DNA of 64,000 nucleotides from Pseudoxanthomonas suwonensis (GCF_000972865.1 NZ_CP011144.1:1674001-1738000), one strand, 5' to 3'; positions 19,269 through 28,890 are shown, counted from the stretch's first letter. Numbers and translations: made by a program. The notes: a model not told the origin generated them from the letters alone.

Positions 19269-21776
19269 CTAGTGCGATTTGGTGGCAGCGGCCGATTCAC
19301 CGGCCGCTGCCACGTCCGCCACATTTAGTGGTTGCATCAGCTGAGTGATTGCCACTTCAGCCAGCGCTTGACCACGATGCGCCCGGAGCCAATCTTCCTG
19401 CTCCAAGACGTCCCTTGAACTGCCGGAAGCTCGCTTGAGTTCGCGCATTACCACGCGCGCCTGGACGAATTCCGAGCCGTCGAGTTGTGGACGCAACAGG
19501 TTCGCACCGTCATTGCTCCGGCCTTCCAGCCGCATTTGATTCGCACGCACCACTGTCAGTAGCTTATCGACCAGCCGATTACGCAGCTTCGTCGACTCGG
19601 GTTCCAACCAACGAAGATTCCGTGCTGCAAATTCCGTGCGGCCGTCGCGCTGTGCAAGATAGATGAGCATCGAGAAGCGGAACATCTCTTCGTGTCGCGC
19701 AACCATATTCTCGTCCGCCAGCACAGCACGGAACTCGCGCGCCAACTTCTCGAGCTCCTCTGGGTCAGCCGGCTTACCTGCGGCCGAAAGGATCACGAGG
19801 CTCACCAGGCGGAAGTGTCGATGAAACCGATCGGGCATTAGTGATGAACGGTCACGGATCTGTTCGGCTATTCTGATCGCCCGCTCTGGATTTCCCTCTT
19901 CAAGCGCCAGGGAAGCAAGGCCCTGCTGAGCGAACATCCACAAGAAGGCGCTATCCTCGGGCTTCACTTCTCCGAGCAAACGCACGGCCTCTTCGCGCCG
20001 GCCCAGCAGTGCCAGTGCTTCGGCCCGCGCACTTCTGGCGGGCGCCCCTCCCGCCATGCTTGCTTGATCAAGAATTTCCAGGGCGTCGTTCGGCCGCCCT
20101 TGTGCCGTGTAGATTCGAGCCACATGAACCAATGAATAGGCACGCCGAGGGGCTTGCGTGACCGATGCTGCCAGCGCATGGGGCAAGGCCTCTGAGAAGC
20201 GATTTTCCACCATCAAGTGCCACGATGCGTTCGACTGCGCACCGAAATGATCGGGATACAACTTGGCCAAGGTAAGCCACTGGGCAAGGGATCCACCGGC
20301 TGGAGATGTCTCGACCTGCCACGCATCCACCTGCAGACGATCTCTCGGCGGAAGCGTGTCGCGCACGCGAGCGGCATCCATGACATGCCGGCGTGCCGCA
20401 TCGAAATCGTCAAGCGCCCAGGCCAACATCGCCAACCCAAGATGCGCCCGGGCGAACGACGGGTCGATCTGCAAGGCGCTCACGTACAAGCCCTTCGCCT
20501 CGTCAAACCGCCCCTGGATGATCGAAGTCTCGGCCAATGCGTAGGCCCGCAATGCATCCAGTTCCGAAGTCGTCGCCTGAGGCAGTGGCGCCGCCTGCTG
20601 CTCGATGGATGCTATAGCCTCGCCAAGCTTTCCGCGAAGGTTGCCAGCCACTTGGTCGATGGAGTCGAGGAGGGAGTCGATTCCTTTCCCGCTCGCCTTC
20701 TCTGAGTAGATCGTCGCTTGCGTCTTCGGGTCGATGATCTCAACCGAGAACTGAAGATTGTTGTTTACTTCGGCAACGCTTGGAAGAATTACCGCCCGCG
20801 CCCCATCTCGCAAGGCCACCTGCGAGGCCAGGTTGCGATCCAGGTTGCTGCCGTCGGGATCCAGGCGCATCTGCGCAAGCGTCTGCCGCACTTTCAGGTC
20901 GCTGAGCACGTTGACGTACCGCGACTGCTCCAGACTGATCCGGAACGCCTGCTCCAGCGAGTCGTCGAGCACGGTCTGGCCGGTGAGGTTGCGCAGGTCG
21001 CCCACCACCACCCAGTCGCGTTCGGAGAAGGCGATGGCCGGCTCGGGCCGGGTGATGAACCAGCCACCCACCACCAGCCCGGCGACGAGCACCACTTCGG
21101 CCACCAGCGCGGCGGGCCGGCGCCACAACGGCATCTCGCGCCGCGCCTTGGCGTCGCCGCGCGGCATGCGCAGCGGGGCGAAGCCGGGCTCGCCGACCTC
21201 GTGCACTTCCTGCACTTCCGGTACGCCCTTGAAGTGCCAGCGCCCGTGCGTGCGCCACTGCAGCGCCTCGCCGCGCTCGCCCAGCTCGCGCGCCGAGCGG
21301 CGCACCAGCGGCTCGGCCACCGACGACAGCAGGATCTGGCCGGGCCGGGCCAGCTGCATCAGCCGCGCGGCGAACGGCTTGGCCAGGCCTTCGACCTCCA
21401 CCGGCTTGGCGCCGGCGCTCACCGCTTCCTCGCTGTTGCGCCAGATCAGCACCTCGCCCACGTGCAGGCCGGCGCGCGCCAGCAGCGGGCCGATGCGGTG
21501 CGCCTGGCCGAGCGCGTCCAGGCCGCGGCGGTAGTCCAGGGCGAAGCCGAGCCCGTCCAGCGGGCGCTCGAACAGCAGCAGCAGGCCGTCGGAGCGATCG
21601 ATCAGGCGGCCGCGCCAGCGCTGCTGCAGTTCCAGCACCAGGCGGTCGTGGTCGCGGAACACGACCGCGGCCCGGCTGTCGCCCAGCGACTCCACCAGGT
21701 TCGTCGAGTCGCACAGGTCGGTCAGCAGCAGGGTCCGCAGCTGCGGGGCGTTGGCGTCGTGCGGCATGCCATCCAT
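19269..21776 (-). CDS. Membrane class III nucleotide cyclase-TPR protein, putative peptide-modification-system cyclase
   Basis: An 835-residue protein. Residues 12-200 are a class III adenylyl/guanylyl cyclase-like domain with metal Asp20 in LLLTDLCDST, Asp63 in DRSDGLLLLF and AGLHVGEV. The usual N-x-A-A-R helix reads KPFAARL, so the conserved Asn is absent and activity is uncertain. A membrane segment spans about 222-242. The exported part has a TolB/FlgO-like segment (about 253-390) and TPR-like repeats (about 405-800). I recall TIGR04510 (putative peptide modification system cyclase) for such proteins beside TIGR04509 peptides; here cyclase would mean nucleotide cyclase. The 3' two-thirds has about 58% G+C, against about 70-83% in the 5' third. 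MDGMPHD (21776) was chosen; MPHD at 21767 is possible. Confidence 0.78.
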   Translation of the reverse strand: MDGMPHDANAPQLRTLLLTDLCDSTNLVESLGDSRAAVVFRDHDRLVLELQQRWRGRLIDRSDGLLLLFERPLDGLGFALDYRRGLDALGQAHRIGPLLARAGLHVGEVLIWRNSEEAVSAGAKPVEVEGLAKPFAARLMQLARPGQILLSSVAEPLVRRSARELGERGEALQWRTHGRWHFKGVPEVQEVHEVGEPGFAPLRMPRGDAKARREMPLWRRPAALVAEVVLVAGLVVGGWFITRPEPAIAFSERDWVVVGDLRNLTGQTVLDDSLEQAFRISLEQSRYVNVLSDLKVRQTLAQMRLDPDGSNLDRNLASQVALRDGARAVILPSVAEVNNNLQFSVEIIDPKTQATIYSEKASGKGIDSLLDSIDQVAGNLRGKLGEAIASIEQQAAPLPQATTSELDALRAYALAETSIIQGRFDEAKGLYVSALQIDPSFARAHLGLAMLAWALDDFDAARRHVMDAARVRDTLPPRDRLQVDAWQVETSPAGGSLAQWLTLAKLYPDHFGAQSNASWHLMVENRFSEALPHALAASVTQAPRRAYSLVHVARIYTAQGRPNDALEILDQASMAGGAPARSARAEALALLGRREEAVRLLGEVKPEDSAFLWMFAQQGLASLALEEGNPERAIRIAEQIRDRSSLMPDRFHRHFRLVSLVILSAAGKPADPEELEKLAREFRAVLADENMVARHEEMFRFSMLIYLAQRDGRTEFAARNLRWLEPESTKLRNRLVDKLLTVVRANQMRLEGRSNDGANLLRPQLDGSEFVQARVVMRELKRASGSSRDVLEQEDWLRAHRGQALAEVAITQLMQPLNVADVAAAGESAAATKSH

Positions 21777-21786
21777 CGTCGCCGTC

Positions 21787-22824
21787 TCAGGTACCCAGCG
21801 ATTCGGCGCCGTCGATCCAGAAGGCCCGGTTGCCGCCCAGGCGCTTGGCTTCGTACAGGGCCGAGTCGGCGCGGGCGTACCAGTCATTCCAGTCCTGCTC
21901 GGGCTCCACCAGGCAGGCGCCGACGCTGACCGGGCAGATGGTCGGCACCGCCTGCTGCAGCAGCAGCAGGCTGCGGGTGGTGGTGACCACGAAATCGGCG
22001 TAGCGCATCACGTCCTCGCGCCGGTGCGCCGACACCAGCAGGCAGAATTCGTCGCCGCCCAGGCGGCAAGGCACGTCGTCGGCGCCGGCCACCGAGCGCA
22101 GGATGCCGGCGATGTTCTGCAGCACGCGGTCGCCGATCAGGTGGCCGTGGTCGTCGTTGACCTGCTTGAAGCGGTCGCAGTCCACCAGCACCAGGCCCAT
22201 CGCGTTCTTCATGCCCAGCCGGCGGCACTCCTGCAGGTGCAGGGTCAGGCCGCGGCGGTTGTACAGGCCGGTGAGCTCGTCGGTGCGGATCAGCTCCTCG
22301 GTCTGGTTGAGCTGGTGGGTGGTGGCGTAGAGGTTGTCCAGCGCCGTTTCCAAGTCCTGGTTGCGGCGGCGCAGCTGGCGGATCAGGCTCTGCTCGTTGA
22401 GCACCACGCGGGTGATGGAGCGGCGCAGGAACTGCGCCACCAGCCCCGGGTTGCGCTCGACCAGCTGCTGGAACTCCTCCTGGCCCAGTTCCACCAGGCG
22501 GCCGTCGGTGGCGGCCACCGCGTCGGCGCTGCGGGTGTGCTCGCCGATCAGCAGGCCCAGTTCGCCGAAGAACTCCTGCGGCCCCAGCTGCTTGGTGGCC
22601 AGGTCGTTGCCGAAGTCCAGCTCGATCCGGCCGTGGCCGATGACGTACATGAGGTCGCCGGTGTCGCCGCGGCGGAACACGCGCTCGCCGGCGCGCACGA
22701 CCCGCTCGCGGCCGACGGCGGCGAACAAATCGAACTCGCACGCCGCCAGGGCGGCGTTTCCGCCACCGCTGCCATCCTGGTCCATCCTGTCTCGGACGTT
22801 GCGTGCCACGCCGTCGCTCGACAT
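21787..22824 (-). CDS. Diguanylate cyclase with N-terminal cyclic-nucleotide-binding domain
   Basis: A 345-residue cytosolic signalling protein. Residues about 30-140 form a cNMP-binding domain with phosphate-cassette pattern FGELGLL (86-92) and RSA (98-100), compatible with cAMP or cGMP binding. A coiled linker leads to a GGDEF domain (about 182-340) with intact GGDEF at 256-260 and metal Asp in LVDCDRFK. The allosteric RxxD I-site is absent. It therefore looks like an active c-di-GMP synthase gated by another cyclic nucleotide. Only 10 bp separate it from the class III cyclase gene downstream, so the two are probably one operon. The start MSSDGVARN has a GTGGG just upstream. Confidence 0.87.
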   Translation of the reverse strand: MSSDGVARNVRDRMDQDGSGGGNAALAACEFDLFAAVGRERVVRAGERVFRRGDTGDLMYVIGHGRIELDFGNDLATKQLGPQEFFGELGLLIGEHTRSADAVAATDGRLVELGQEEFQQLVERNPGLVAQFLRRSITRVVLNEQSLIRQLRRRNQDLETALDNLYATTHQLNQTEELIRTDELTGLYNRRGLTLHLQECRRLGMKNAMGLVLVDCDRFKQVNDDHGHLIGDRVLQNIAGILRSVAGADDVPCRLGGDEFCLLVSAHRREDVMRYADFVVTTTRSLLLLQQAVPTICPVSVGACLVEPEQDWNDWYARADSALYEAKRLGGNRAFWIDGAESLGT

Positions 22825-23277
22825 CCCACGGCTCCCGTACCCGGCCCCCCCCGGGTGAACGGGGAGCATACCATCGGGTCGCGTATGCCACGGGACCCAA
22901 ATGGGAGGTCGGCCACCGGCCGTCGGCCCGGGGCGACCGCTGGGCATCCGGGGAATGGACCGGTGGGGGCGTGGGCCGGGGCGGGTGGCCTTGCGGGCGG
23001 CGCGACGGGCCGGGACCGGCGGCCGGCCCGGCCGAGGCCCGGTGGCGGCGCCTGGCGCATGCGCAAGCGCGCTCCCCGATTCCGGCAGGCCATATCGCAG
23101 CATGGCGTGACTCCGATACCCGTGTCGCATGTGTCCTGTAGGAGCCGGGTTCAGCCGGCGACACGGGCGTCGGGACCACGAGGGCGTCGCCTGTGCCGGC
23201 GTCGTCGCGTCGCCGGCCAAACCCGGCTCCTACACAGGGGTAACGTCGGAACGGGGGGCGCAGCGGCCGGGTCCGGG
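22825..23277. other. Noncoding interval between the GGDEF gene and aceA
   Basis: About 450 bases without a supportable gene. The left part must contain the promoter of the GGDEF-cyclase operon, but no clear -35/-10 is seen in this very G+C-rich stretch. Open frames here lack family motifs and ribosome-binding sites. The right part holds a REP unit (23137-23234). Confidence 0.6.
23137..23234. repeat. REP palindrome C
   Basis: A full unit from TGTAGGAGC to GCTCCTACA with arm CGGGTTCAGCCGGCGACACGG on the left and GTCGCCGGCCAAACCCGG on the right, and interior CGTCGCCTGTGCCGG. It is near-identical to unit A1 in its left half. Confidence 0.9.
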
Positions 23278-23315
23278 AAAAAAAAGCGGGTGCGCCCTCT
23301 CCCAGGCGCACCCGC
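23278..23315 (-). terminator. Strong intrinsic terminator of aceA
   Basis: Read on the minus strand, GCGGGTGCGCC and GGCGCACCCGC form a perfect 11-bp stem with an 8-base loop, followed by eight consecutive T. It lies 45 bp after the aceA stop and ends the glyoxylate transcript. Confidence 0.93.
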
Positions 23316-23359
23316 AAGACCGGCCTGCCTCCGGCGCTGCCGGTCCGGCCGTCCTGGCC

Positions 23360-24652
<1,293 letters not shown>

Positions 24653-24714
24653 GGCGGGTCTCCGTGGGGCGGGGTGCGGTATGGCGGCGGGGAGGTTGCG
24701 GCGTGCTTGCCTTT

Positions 24715-24808
24715 TGTAGGAGCGGGCATGACCGCGACACGGGCGGCGGAATCACGAGGGCGTCGCCTGGGCCGACGGCGTCGGGTCGCGGTCATGCCCG
24801 CTCCTACA
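24715..24808. repeat. REP palindrome D between aceB and aceA
   Basis: A full unit of the family with a different arm: TGTAGGAGCGGGCATGACCG on the left and GCGGTCATGCCCGCTCCTACA-type on the right, a nearly perfect inverted pair. Interior CGTCGCCTGGGCCGACGGCGTCGG is shared with the other units. A hairpin within the aceBA transcript could affect relative expression. Confidence 0.88.
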
Positions 24809-24856
24809 CAGGGGCGTTCGTCGCGACCCGCCGGTGGACGGGATCGCGGGTGGCGG

Positions 24857-26542
24857 TCAGTCGATCCGCGCGTACGCCGGCAGGGTCAGGAATTCGACCA
24901 GCTGGCAGGCACGGGTCAGTTCGTCGAGCAGGCCGATGGCTTCGGGAATCCGCGATCCGCCCGGCAGGGTGGCGGTGTCGCCCAGCCGGTCCGGCAGCGC
25001 GGCCAGGGTCCGCTCGAACAGGGCGAAGTCGATCACCGTGCCGTCGGCCAGGTGCACCGGGCTGCCGTCGGCATGGCGGCCGCGCGGATCGGAGTGGTGC
25101 AGCCACTGCCACAGCTGCGCGCGGGCGATCTCGGCGGTGGCCGCGTCCTCCATCAGCCAGTGGATCGGCACGCAGCCGTTGCCGTCCAGCCAGGCGGCCA
25201 TGTAGCGCACGCAGACCTCGACGTTGTTCTCGAAGCCCTCGCGGGTGATGGTGCCCTCGCTGGGCCGGATCAGGCCATCGCGGCTGGCGTGCACGTCCTC
25301 GCGCAGCACATGGTGCTGGTGGGGCGTGGGCATGTGCGCGTCGAAGACCGCGCGCGCCACCGGGATCAGCGCCGGATGCGCCACCCAGGTGCCGTCATGG
25401 CCGGCGGTGACCTCGCGCAGCTTGTCGGCGCGCACCCGCGCCAGTGCCTGCTCGTTGGCGGCCTCGTCGCCGGCGATCGGGATCTGCGCGGCCATGCCGC
25501 CCATCGCGTGCGCGCCGCGCCGGTGGCAGGTGCGGATCAGCAGTTCCGAGTAGGCCTTCAGGAACGGCTGGGTCATGGTCACCTGGCCGCGTTCGGGGAG
25601 CACCTTGTCGGCATGGGCGCGGAAGGTCTTCAGGTAGGAGAAGATGTAGTCCCAGCGGCCGCAGTTCAGGCCGACGATGCGGTCCTTCAGCGCGTGCAGG
25701 ATCTCGTCCATCTCGAACACCGCCGGCAGGGTCTCGATCAGCACGGTGACCTTCATCTGCCCGTGCGGCAGGCCCAGCATCGCTTCGACATGCGAAATCG
25801 CCGACTCCCACAGCGCAGCCTCTTCCATCGACTGCAGCTTGGGCAGGTAGAAGTACGGGCCGCGATCGTTGGCCATCAGCGTGCGCGCGTTGTGCCAGGC
25901 GAACACCGCCATGTCGAACAGGCCGCCGGCGATCGGCTCGCCGTCAACGCGCACGTGCTTCTCGTCCAGGTGCCAGCCGCGCGGGCGCACGATCAGCACC
26001 GCGCGCTCCTCGTACGGACGCAGGCGGTACTGCTTGCCGTTCTCCGCGTCGAAGGTCAGGGTGCCGTCGATGGCGGCGGCCAGCGCACGCTGGCCGGCCA
26101 GCAGGTTGCGCCAGGTCGGCGCGGTGGAGTCCTCGAAGTCGGCCATGTAGCACTGCGCGCCGGAGTTCAGCGCGTTGATCACCATCTTCGGGTCGGTTGG
26201 GCCGGTGATCTCCACGCGGCGGTCCTGCAAGGCGCGCGGGATCGGCGCGACCTTCCAGTCGCCGGCACGCAGGGCAGCGGTGTCGGCGCGGAAGTCCGGC
26301 AGGCCGCCGGCGTCGACGAACGCCTGGCGCTCGCGGCGCGCGGCCAGGCGCGCCCGGCGCTCCGGCTCGATCGCCCGGTGCAGCGACACCAGCAGGCCCA
26401 GCAGCGGCGCCGGCAGCAGCTGCTCCTGGCCGGCGACGCGCTCGGTCAACGCAAGCCCGGTGGCCGCGCGCGGGGCGACGGCAACGGCGGGACGGGCCGG
26501 ACGGATCGGGGTCGGGATGACAGTGGCGGCGGTGGCGGACAT
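24857..26542 (-). CDS. aceB: Malate synthase A
   Basis: Condenses glyoxylate with acetyl-CoA to malate, the second glyoxylate-shunt step. The 561-residue protein fits malate synthase A (about 530 residues). It has RPRGWHLDEKHV with the catalytic Arg, VLIETLPAVFEMDEIL with the metal Glu, NCGRWDYIFS and the catalytic base Asp in MEDAATAEI near the C-terminus. The first 30 residues (IPTPIRPARPAVAVAPRA) are a low-complexity extension. The ATG at 26542 has AGGAG seven bases upstream. The promoter is shared with the divergent LysR gene. Confidence 0.96.
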   Translation of the reverse strand: MSATAATVIPTPIRPARPAVAVAPRAATGLALTERVAGQEQLLPAPLLGLLVSLHRAIEPERRARLAARRERQAFVDAGGLPDFRADTAALRAGDWKVAPIPRALQDRRVEITGPTDPKMVINALNSGAQCYMADFEDSTAPTWRNLLAGQRALAAAIDGTLTFDAENGKQYRLRPYEERAVLIVRPRGWHLDEKHVRVDGEPIAGGLFDMAVFAWHNARTLMANDRGPYFYLPKLQSMEEAALWESAISHVEAMLGLPHGQMKVTVLIETLPAVFEMDEILHALKDRIVGLNCGRWDYIFSYLKTFRAHADKVLPERGQVTMTQPFLKAYSELLIRTCHRRGAHAMGGMAAQIPIAGDEAANEQALARVRADKLREVTAGHDGTWVAHPALIPVARAVFDAHMPTPHQHHVLREDVHASRDGLIRPSEGTITREGFENNVEVCVRYMAAWLDGNGCVPIHWLMEDAATAEIARAQLWQWLHHSDPRGRHADGSPVHLADGTVIDFALFERTLAALPDRLGDTATLPGGSRIPEAIGLLDELTRACQLVEFLTLPAYARID

Positions 26543-26589
26543 GGCAGGCTCCTGGCTGCTCGGCTCGGGAGTCCACGCTGCGCTGCGGC

Positions 26590-26617
26590 AAAGTATTTGA
26601 CAAAACAGTTTTGGCAA
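26590..26617 (-). promoter_or_regulatory. Candidate aceB promoter
   Basis: On the minus strand TTGCCA (26617-26612) and TACTTT (26595-26590) are separated by 16 bases, a plausible sigma-70 promoter about 50 bp upstream of the aceB start codon. It lies inside the palindrome described in the next entry. Confidence 0.5.
26597..26617. promoter_or_regulatory. Palindromic operator candidate between aceB and lysR
   Basis: CAAAAC and GTTTTG flank a central A at 26607, and the symmetry extends outward (TTGA on the left, GCAA on the right) to two 10-base arms with one mismatched pair. It overlaps TTGACA (26597-26602, plus-strand -35-like) and the aceB -35. Position and symmetry suit a LysR or other repressor site controlling the divergent genes. 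Confidence 0.55.
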
Positions 26618-26618
26618 T

Positions 26619-26633
26619 GTACTTCATAAGTAC
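26619..26633. promoter_or_regulatory. Second inverted repeat in the aceB-lysR region
   Basis: GTACTT (26619-26624) and AAGTAC (26628-26633) enclose CAT. It lies 27 bp before the lysR start codon, in an unusually A+T-rich stretch for this genome, and could be a second regulator site. Confidence 0.45.
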
Positions 26634-26659
26634 AACTAATAAATAGGCACAACCATTCC

Positions 26660-27622
26660 GTGCCCAGCAAGGCAAGCCCGCGTTTTTCCTACAAATCCGA
26701 CCGGCTCAAGCCGCTGCGCGCGTTCTGCCAGACGGTCCGGCTGGGGTCGGTGTCGCGGGCCGCGGACGCGCTTTTCGTCAGCCAGCCGGCCATCACCCTG
26801 CAGCTGCAGGCGCTGGAACGGGACTTGGGCGTGCCCTTGCTGGAACGCAACGGCCGGCGCCTGTCGCCGACCCGGGAGGGCGAGGTCCTGTACGAGATGG
26901 CCCTGCCCCTGGTCGAGCAGATCGACGGCCTGGAGGCGGCGTTCCGCGAGCGGGTGCAGGGCCTGGACGCCGGCGAGCTGAAGATCGCCGCCAACAGCTC
27001 GACCATCCTCTACCTGCTGCCGAAGATCGTGGAGGCCTTCCGCGCCCGCCACCCGGACGTGCGCCTGACCCTCAACAACGTGGTCACCAGCGAGGGCACC
27101 GACCTGCTGCGCGAGGATGCGGTGGAGCTGGTGGTCGGCACCCTGCTCGACGTGCCGGCCGACCTCAGCTACGAGGCCGCCTACCGTTTCGAGCAGCGCC
27201 TGATCGCCCCGCCCGGCCATCCGCTGCTGAAGAAGCCGCGGCTGGAACTGGCCGACCTGGCCGCCCATCCGCTGATCCTGCCGCCGAAGCGGCAGATCAC
27301 CTGGCGCCTGGTCGACCTGGTGCTGCAGCAGAACCGGGTGCCGTACACGGTGGCGCTGGAGGTCAGCGGCTGGGACGTGATCAAGCAGTACGTGGCGATG
27401 GGCATGGGCGTGTCGATCGTGCCCTCGATCTGCCTGGGCGAGCCCGACCGCGACCGCCTGGGCTCGCGCTCGCTGGCCGCGTTCTTCCCCTCGCGCAGCT
27501 ACGGCGTGGTGGTGCGCAAGGGCCGCGTGCTGTCGCCGCAGGCGCGTGCCTTCATCGCCCTGATCAAGCCCGACCTGCTGGCGCCGCGCGAGTACGACGA
27601 GGCGGGACATTCGGAGCGGTGA
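26660..27622 (+). CDS. LysR-type transcriptional regulator, likely of the glyoxylate shunt
   Basis: A 320-residue LysR-type regulator. The winged helix-turn-helix occupies about 17-76 (SVSRAADALFVSQPAITLQLQALE). The effector domain (about 105-310) has the two Rossmann-like lobes, with VVGTLLDVPADLSYE and GMGVSIVPSICLG. It reads more like the CysB/Cbl arrangement (about 324 residues) than short LysR proteins. Divergent placement next to aceB suggests it controls aceBA and itself, an inference from context. The GTG start at 26660 is followed by a basic PSKASPRFSYKSDRLK. Confidence 0.88.
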   Translation: MPSKASPRFSYKSDRLKPLRAFCQTVRLGSVSRAADALFVSQPAITLQLQALERDLGVPLLERNGRRLSPTREGEVLYEMALPLVEQIDGLEAAFRERVQGLDAGELKIAANSSTILYLLPKIVEAFRARHPDVRLTLNNVVTSEGTDLLREDAVELVVGTLLDVPADLSYEAAYRFEQRLIAPPGHPLLKKPRLELADLAAHPLILPPKRQITWRLVDLVLQQNRVPYTVALEVSGWDVIKQYVAMGMGVSIVPSICLGEPDRDRLGSRSLAAFFPSRSYGVVVRKGRVLSPQARAFIALIKPDLLAPREYDEAGHSER

Positions 27623-27753
27623 GGCGGGCGGTACTCATGCATGGCCCTTCCCAGCGCCCGCTACGGCGAGGACGCGCCGATGGCCGGACGCTGCACCGGG
27701 CGAGAGTAGGTTCCGACCAGAAGCGGACGTGGCCCAGGCCCTGGAAGTTCCAC

Positions 27754-28317
27754 TCAAGCGCCCGTCAGGCTCTTCATCGAGCGATACTCCCTGAGCAAGG
27801 CCCGACGCCGCCAGCGACCGAACCAGGACATACCAATGATCCACGCCAGGGAGAAGCCCAGCAGCGTCAGGCCTGCGGCCCGCCAATCAGCATCTCCCAG
27901 CGTCCAGACGCCCACGTTCGCTGCGATCGCATACGCCAGCAAGGACCAGGCCGTGACGCGCGCGAGCCACAGGTCGCGCAACCCGGTTCGCAGTTGCGCG
28001 ATCCGCAGCTTCGCATACGACTGCACGTTCTCCGCCACGTCCCCGCCGAACCGCCGTGGCGTGCGCAGGATGAAGGCCCAGGCCACCGGCAGGAACACCA
28101 GGTAGAACGGCAACAGCAGCCAGTGCGGGGGGCCGATGCGTCCGCTCGCCAGCGCATGGCCGAACACCAGCACGGCCATCAGCGTCAGCGCCACCTCCAG
28201 CGCGCGCAGCAGCCGGTGCCGTCGGCGCTGCCGGCGTACGCGGCGGCTCAAGTCGACGGATGCGGCATGGCGGCTCTCGCCCCGCCATGCGTCTTTCAGG
28301 ATGTCGTCGAAGTTCAT
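27754..28317 (-). CDS. Membrane protein of unknown function coupled to an ECF sigma factor
   Basis: A 187-residue protein that I do not recognise. An Arg-rich cytoplasmic start (SRRVRRQRRRHRLLRA) is followed by four hydrophobic segments near 40-58, 66-85, 120-141 and 147-167. Its ATG at 28317 overlaps the sigma-factor stop (ATGA), so it is translationally coupled. Genes in this position often encode anti-sigma factors or membrane sensors. No zinc HxxxCxxC anti-sigma motif is present, so that role is only a possibility. Confidence 0.7.
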   Translation of the reverse strand: MNFDDILKDAWRGESRHAASVDLSRRVRRQRRRHRLLRALEVALTLMAVLVFGHALASGRIGPPHWLLLPFYLVFLPVAWAFILRTPRRFGGDVAENVQSYAKLRIAQLRTGLRDLWLARVTAWSLLAYAIAANVGVWTLGDADWRAAGLTLLGFSLAWIIGMSWFGRWRRRALLREYRSMKSLTGA

Positions 28318-28802
28318 CGTCGTTCCTCCTCCCGGGACAGCGCCTTGAGCCGCTCGCGGGCACGGTGCAGGCGCACCCCCACGTTCTCCGGGCTGATCCC
28401 CAGCATGTCCGCGATTTCCTGGTAGTCGAAACCTTCCAGCTGCAGCATCAGCACCTGCCGCAGGTTGAGTGGCAGCGTGGCCAGGGCTTCGAACAGCCAT
28501 TGCGTGCGCACGCAGTCACCGCCCGCCGTCGGGTCCGGCATGTCGTGCACGCTCTCGTCGAACGGCACGGGGGTCGGCATGCGCGTCTCCGACCGTATGT
28601 GGCTGGCTCCCAGGTTGTGGGCGATGCGCAGCACGAACGGAAGCAGCATGTCCGGGTCGCGCAATCGCGGCAGGCTCTCCCAGATCGCCAGAAGCACTTC
28701 CTGCAGCAGTTCCTCGCGCACGGCATGGTTGAGTTCATAGCCGCACACCGCGCGCCAGAGCTGCGGGTGGAAGGCTTGGACGCTGGGCCAGAGTGCATGC
28801 AT
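28314..28802 (-). CDS. ECF-type RNA polymerase sigma factor
   Basis: A 162-residue extracytoplasmic-function sigma factor. Region 2 is visible at about 20-72 (HAVREELLQEVLLAIWESLPRL, then RIAHNLGASHIR) and region 4 at about 108-158 (LPLNLRQVLMLQLEGFDYQEIADMLGISPENVGVRLHRAR). Region 1.1 and region 3 are missing, as in ECF factors. It overlaps the downstream membrane-protein gene by 4 bp. It faces the amidohydrolase gene run across 167 bp that include an A+T-rich AAAAG-AAAA-CTTTT hairpin (28891-28904). Confidence 0.88.
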   Translation of the reverse strand: MHALWPSVQAFHPQLWRAVCGYELNHAVREELLQEVLLAIWESLPRLRDPDMLLPFVLRIAHNLGASHIRSETRMPTPVPFDESVHDMPDPTAGGDCVRTQWLFEALATLPLNLRQVLMLQLEGFDYQEIADMLGISPENVGVRLHRARERLKALSREEERR

Positions 28803-28890
28803 GCGGCGGGTTCGGATGGCGGTATCGGCGGCCCGGATGGCCCGCCAGCAATCCCTAGTCGACGCCGGCAGGCGATTTCTTACAGCCAGG

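Noticed and set aside
22803..23141. A possible small gene of about 110 codons between the GGDEF gene and the REP unit
   Set aside because: Low-complexity Gly/Arg/Ala translation, overlap with the GGDEF start region, no ribosome-binding site and no motif.
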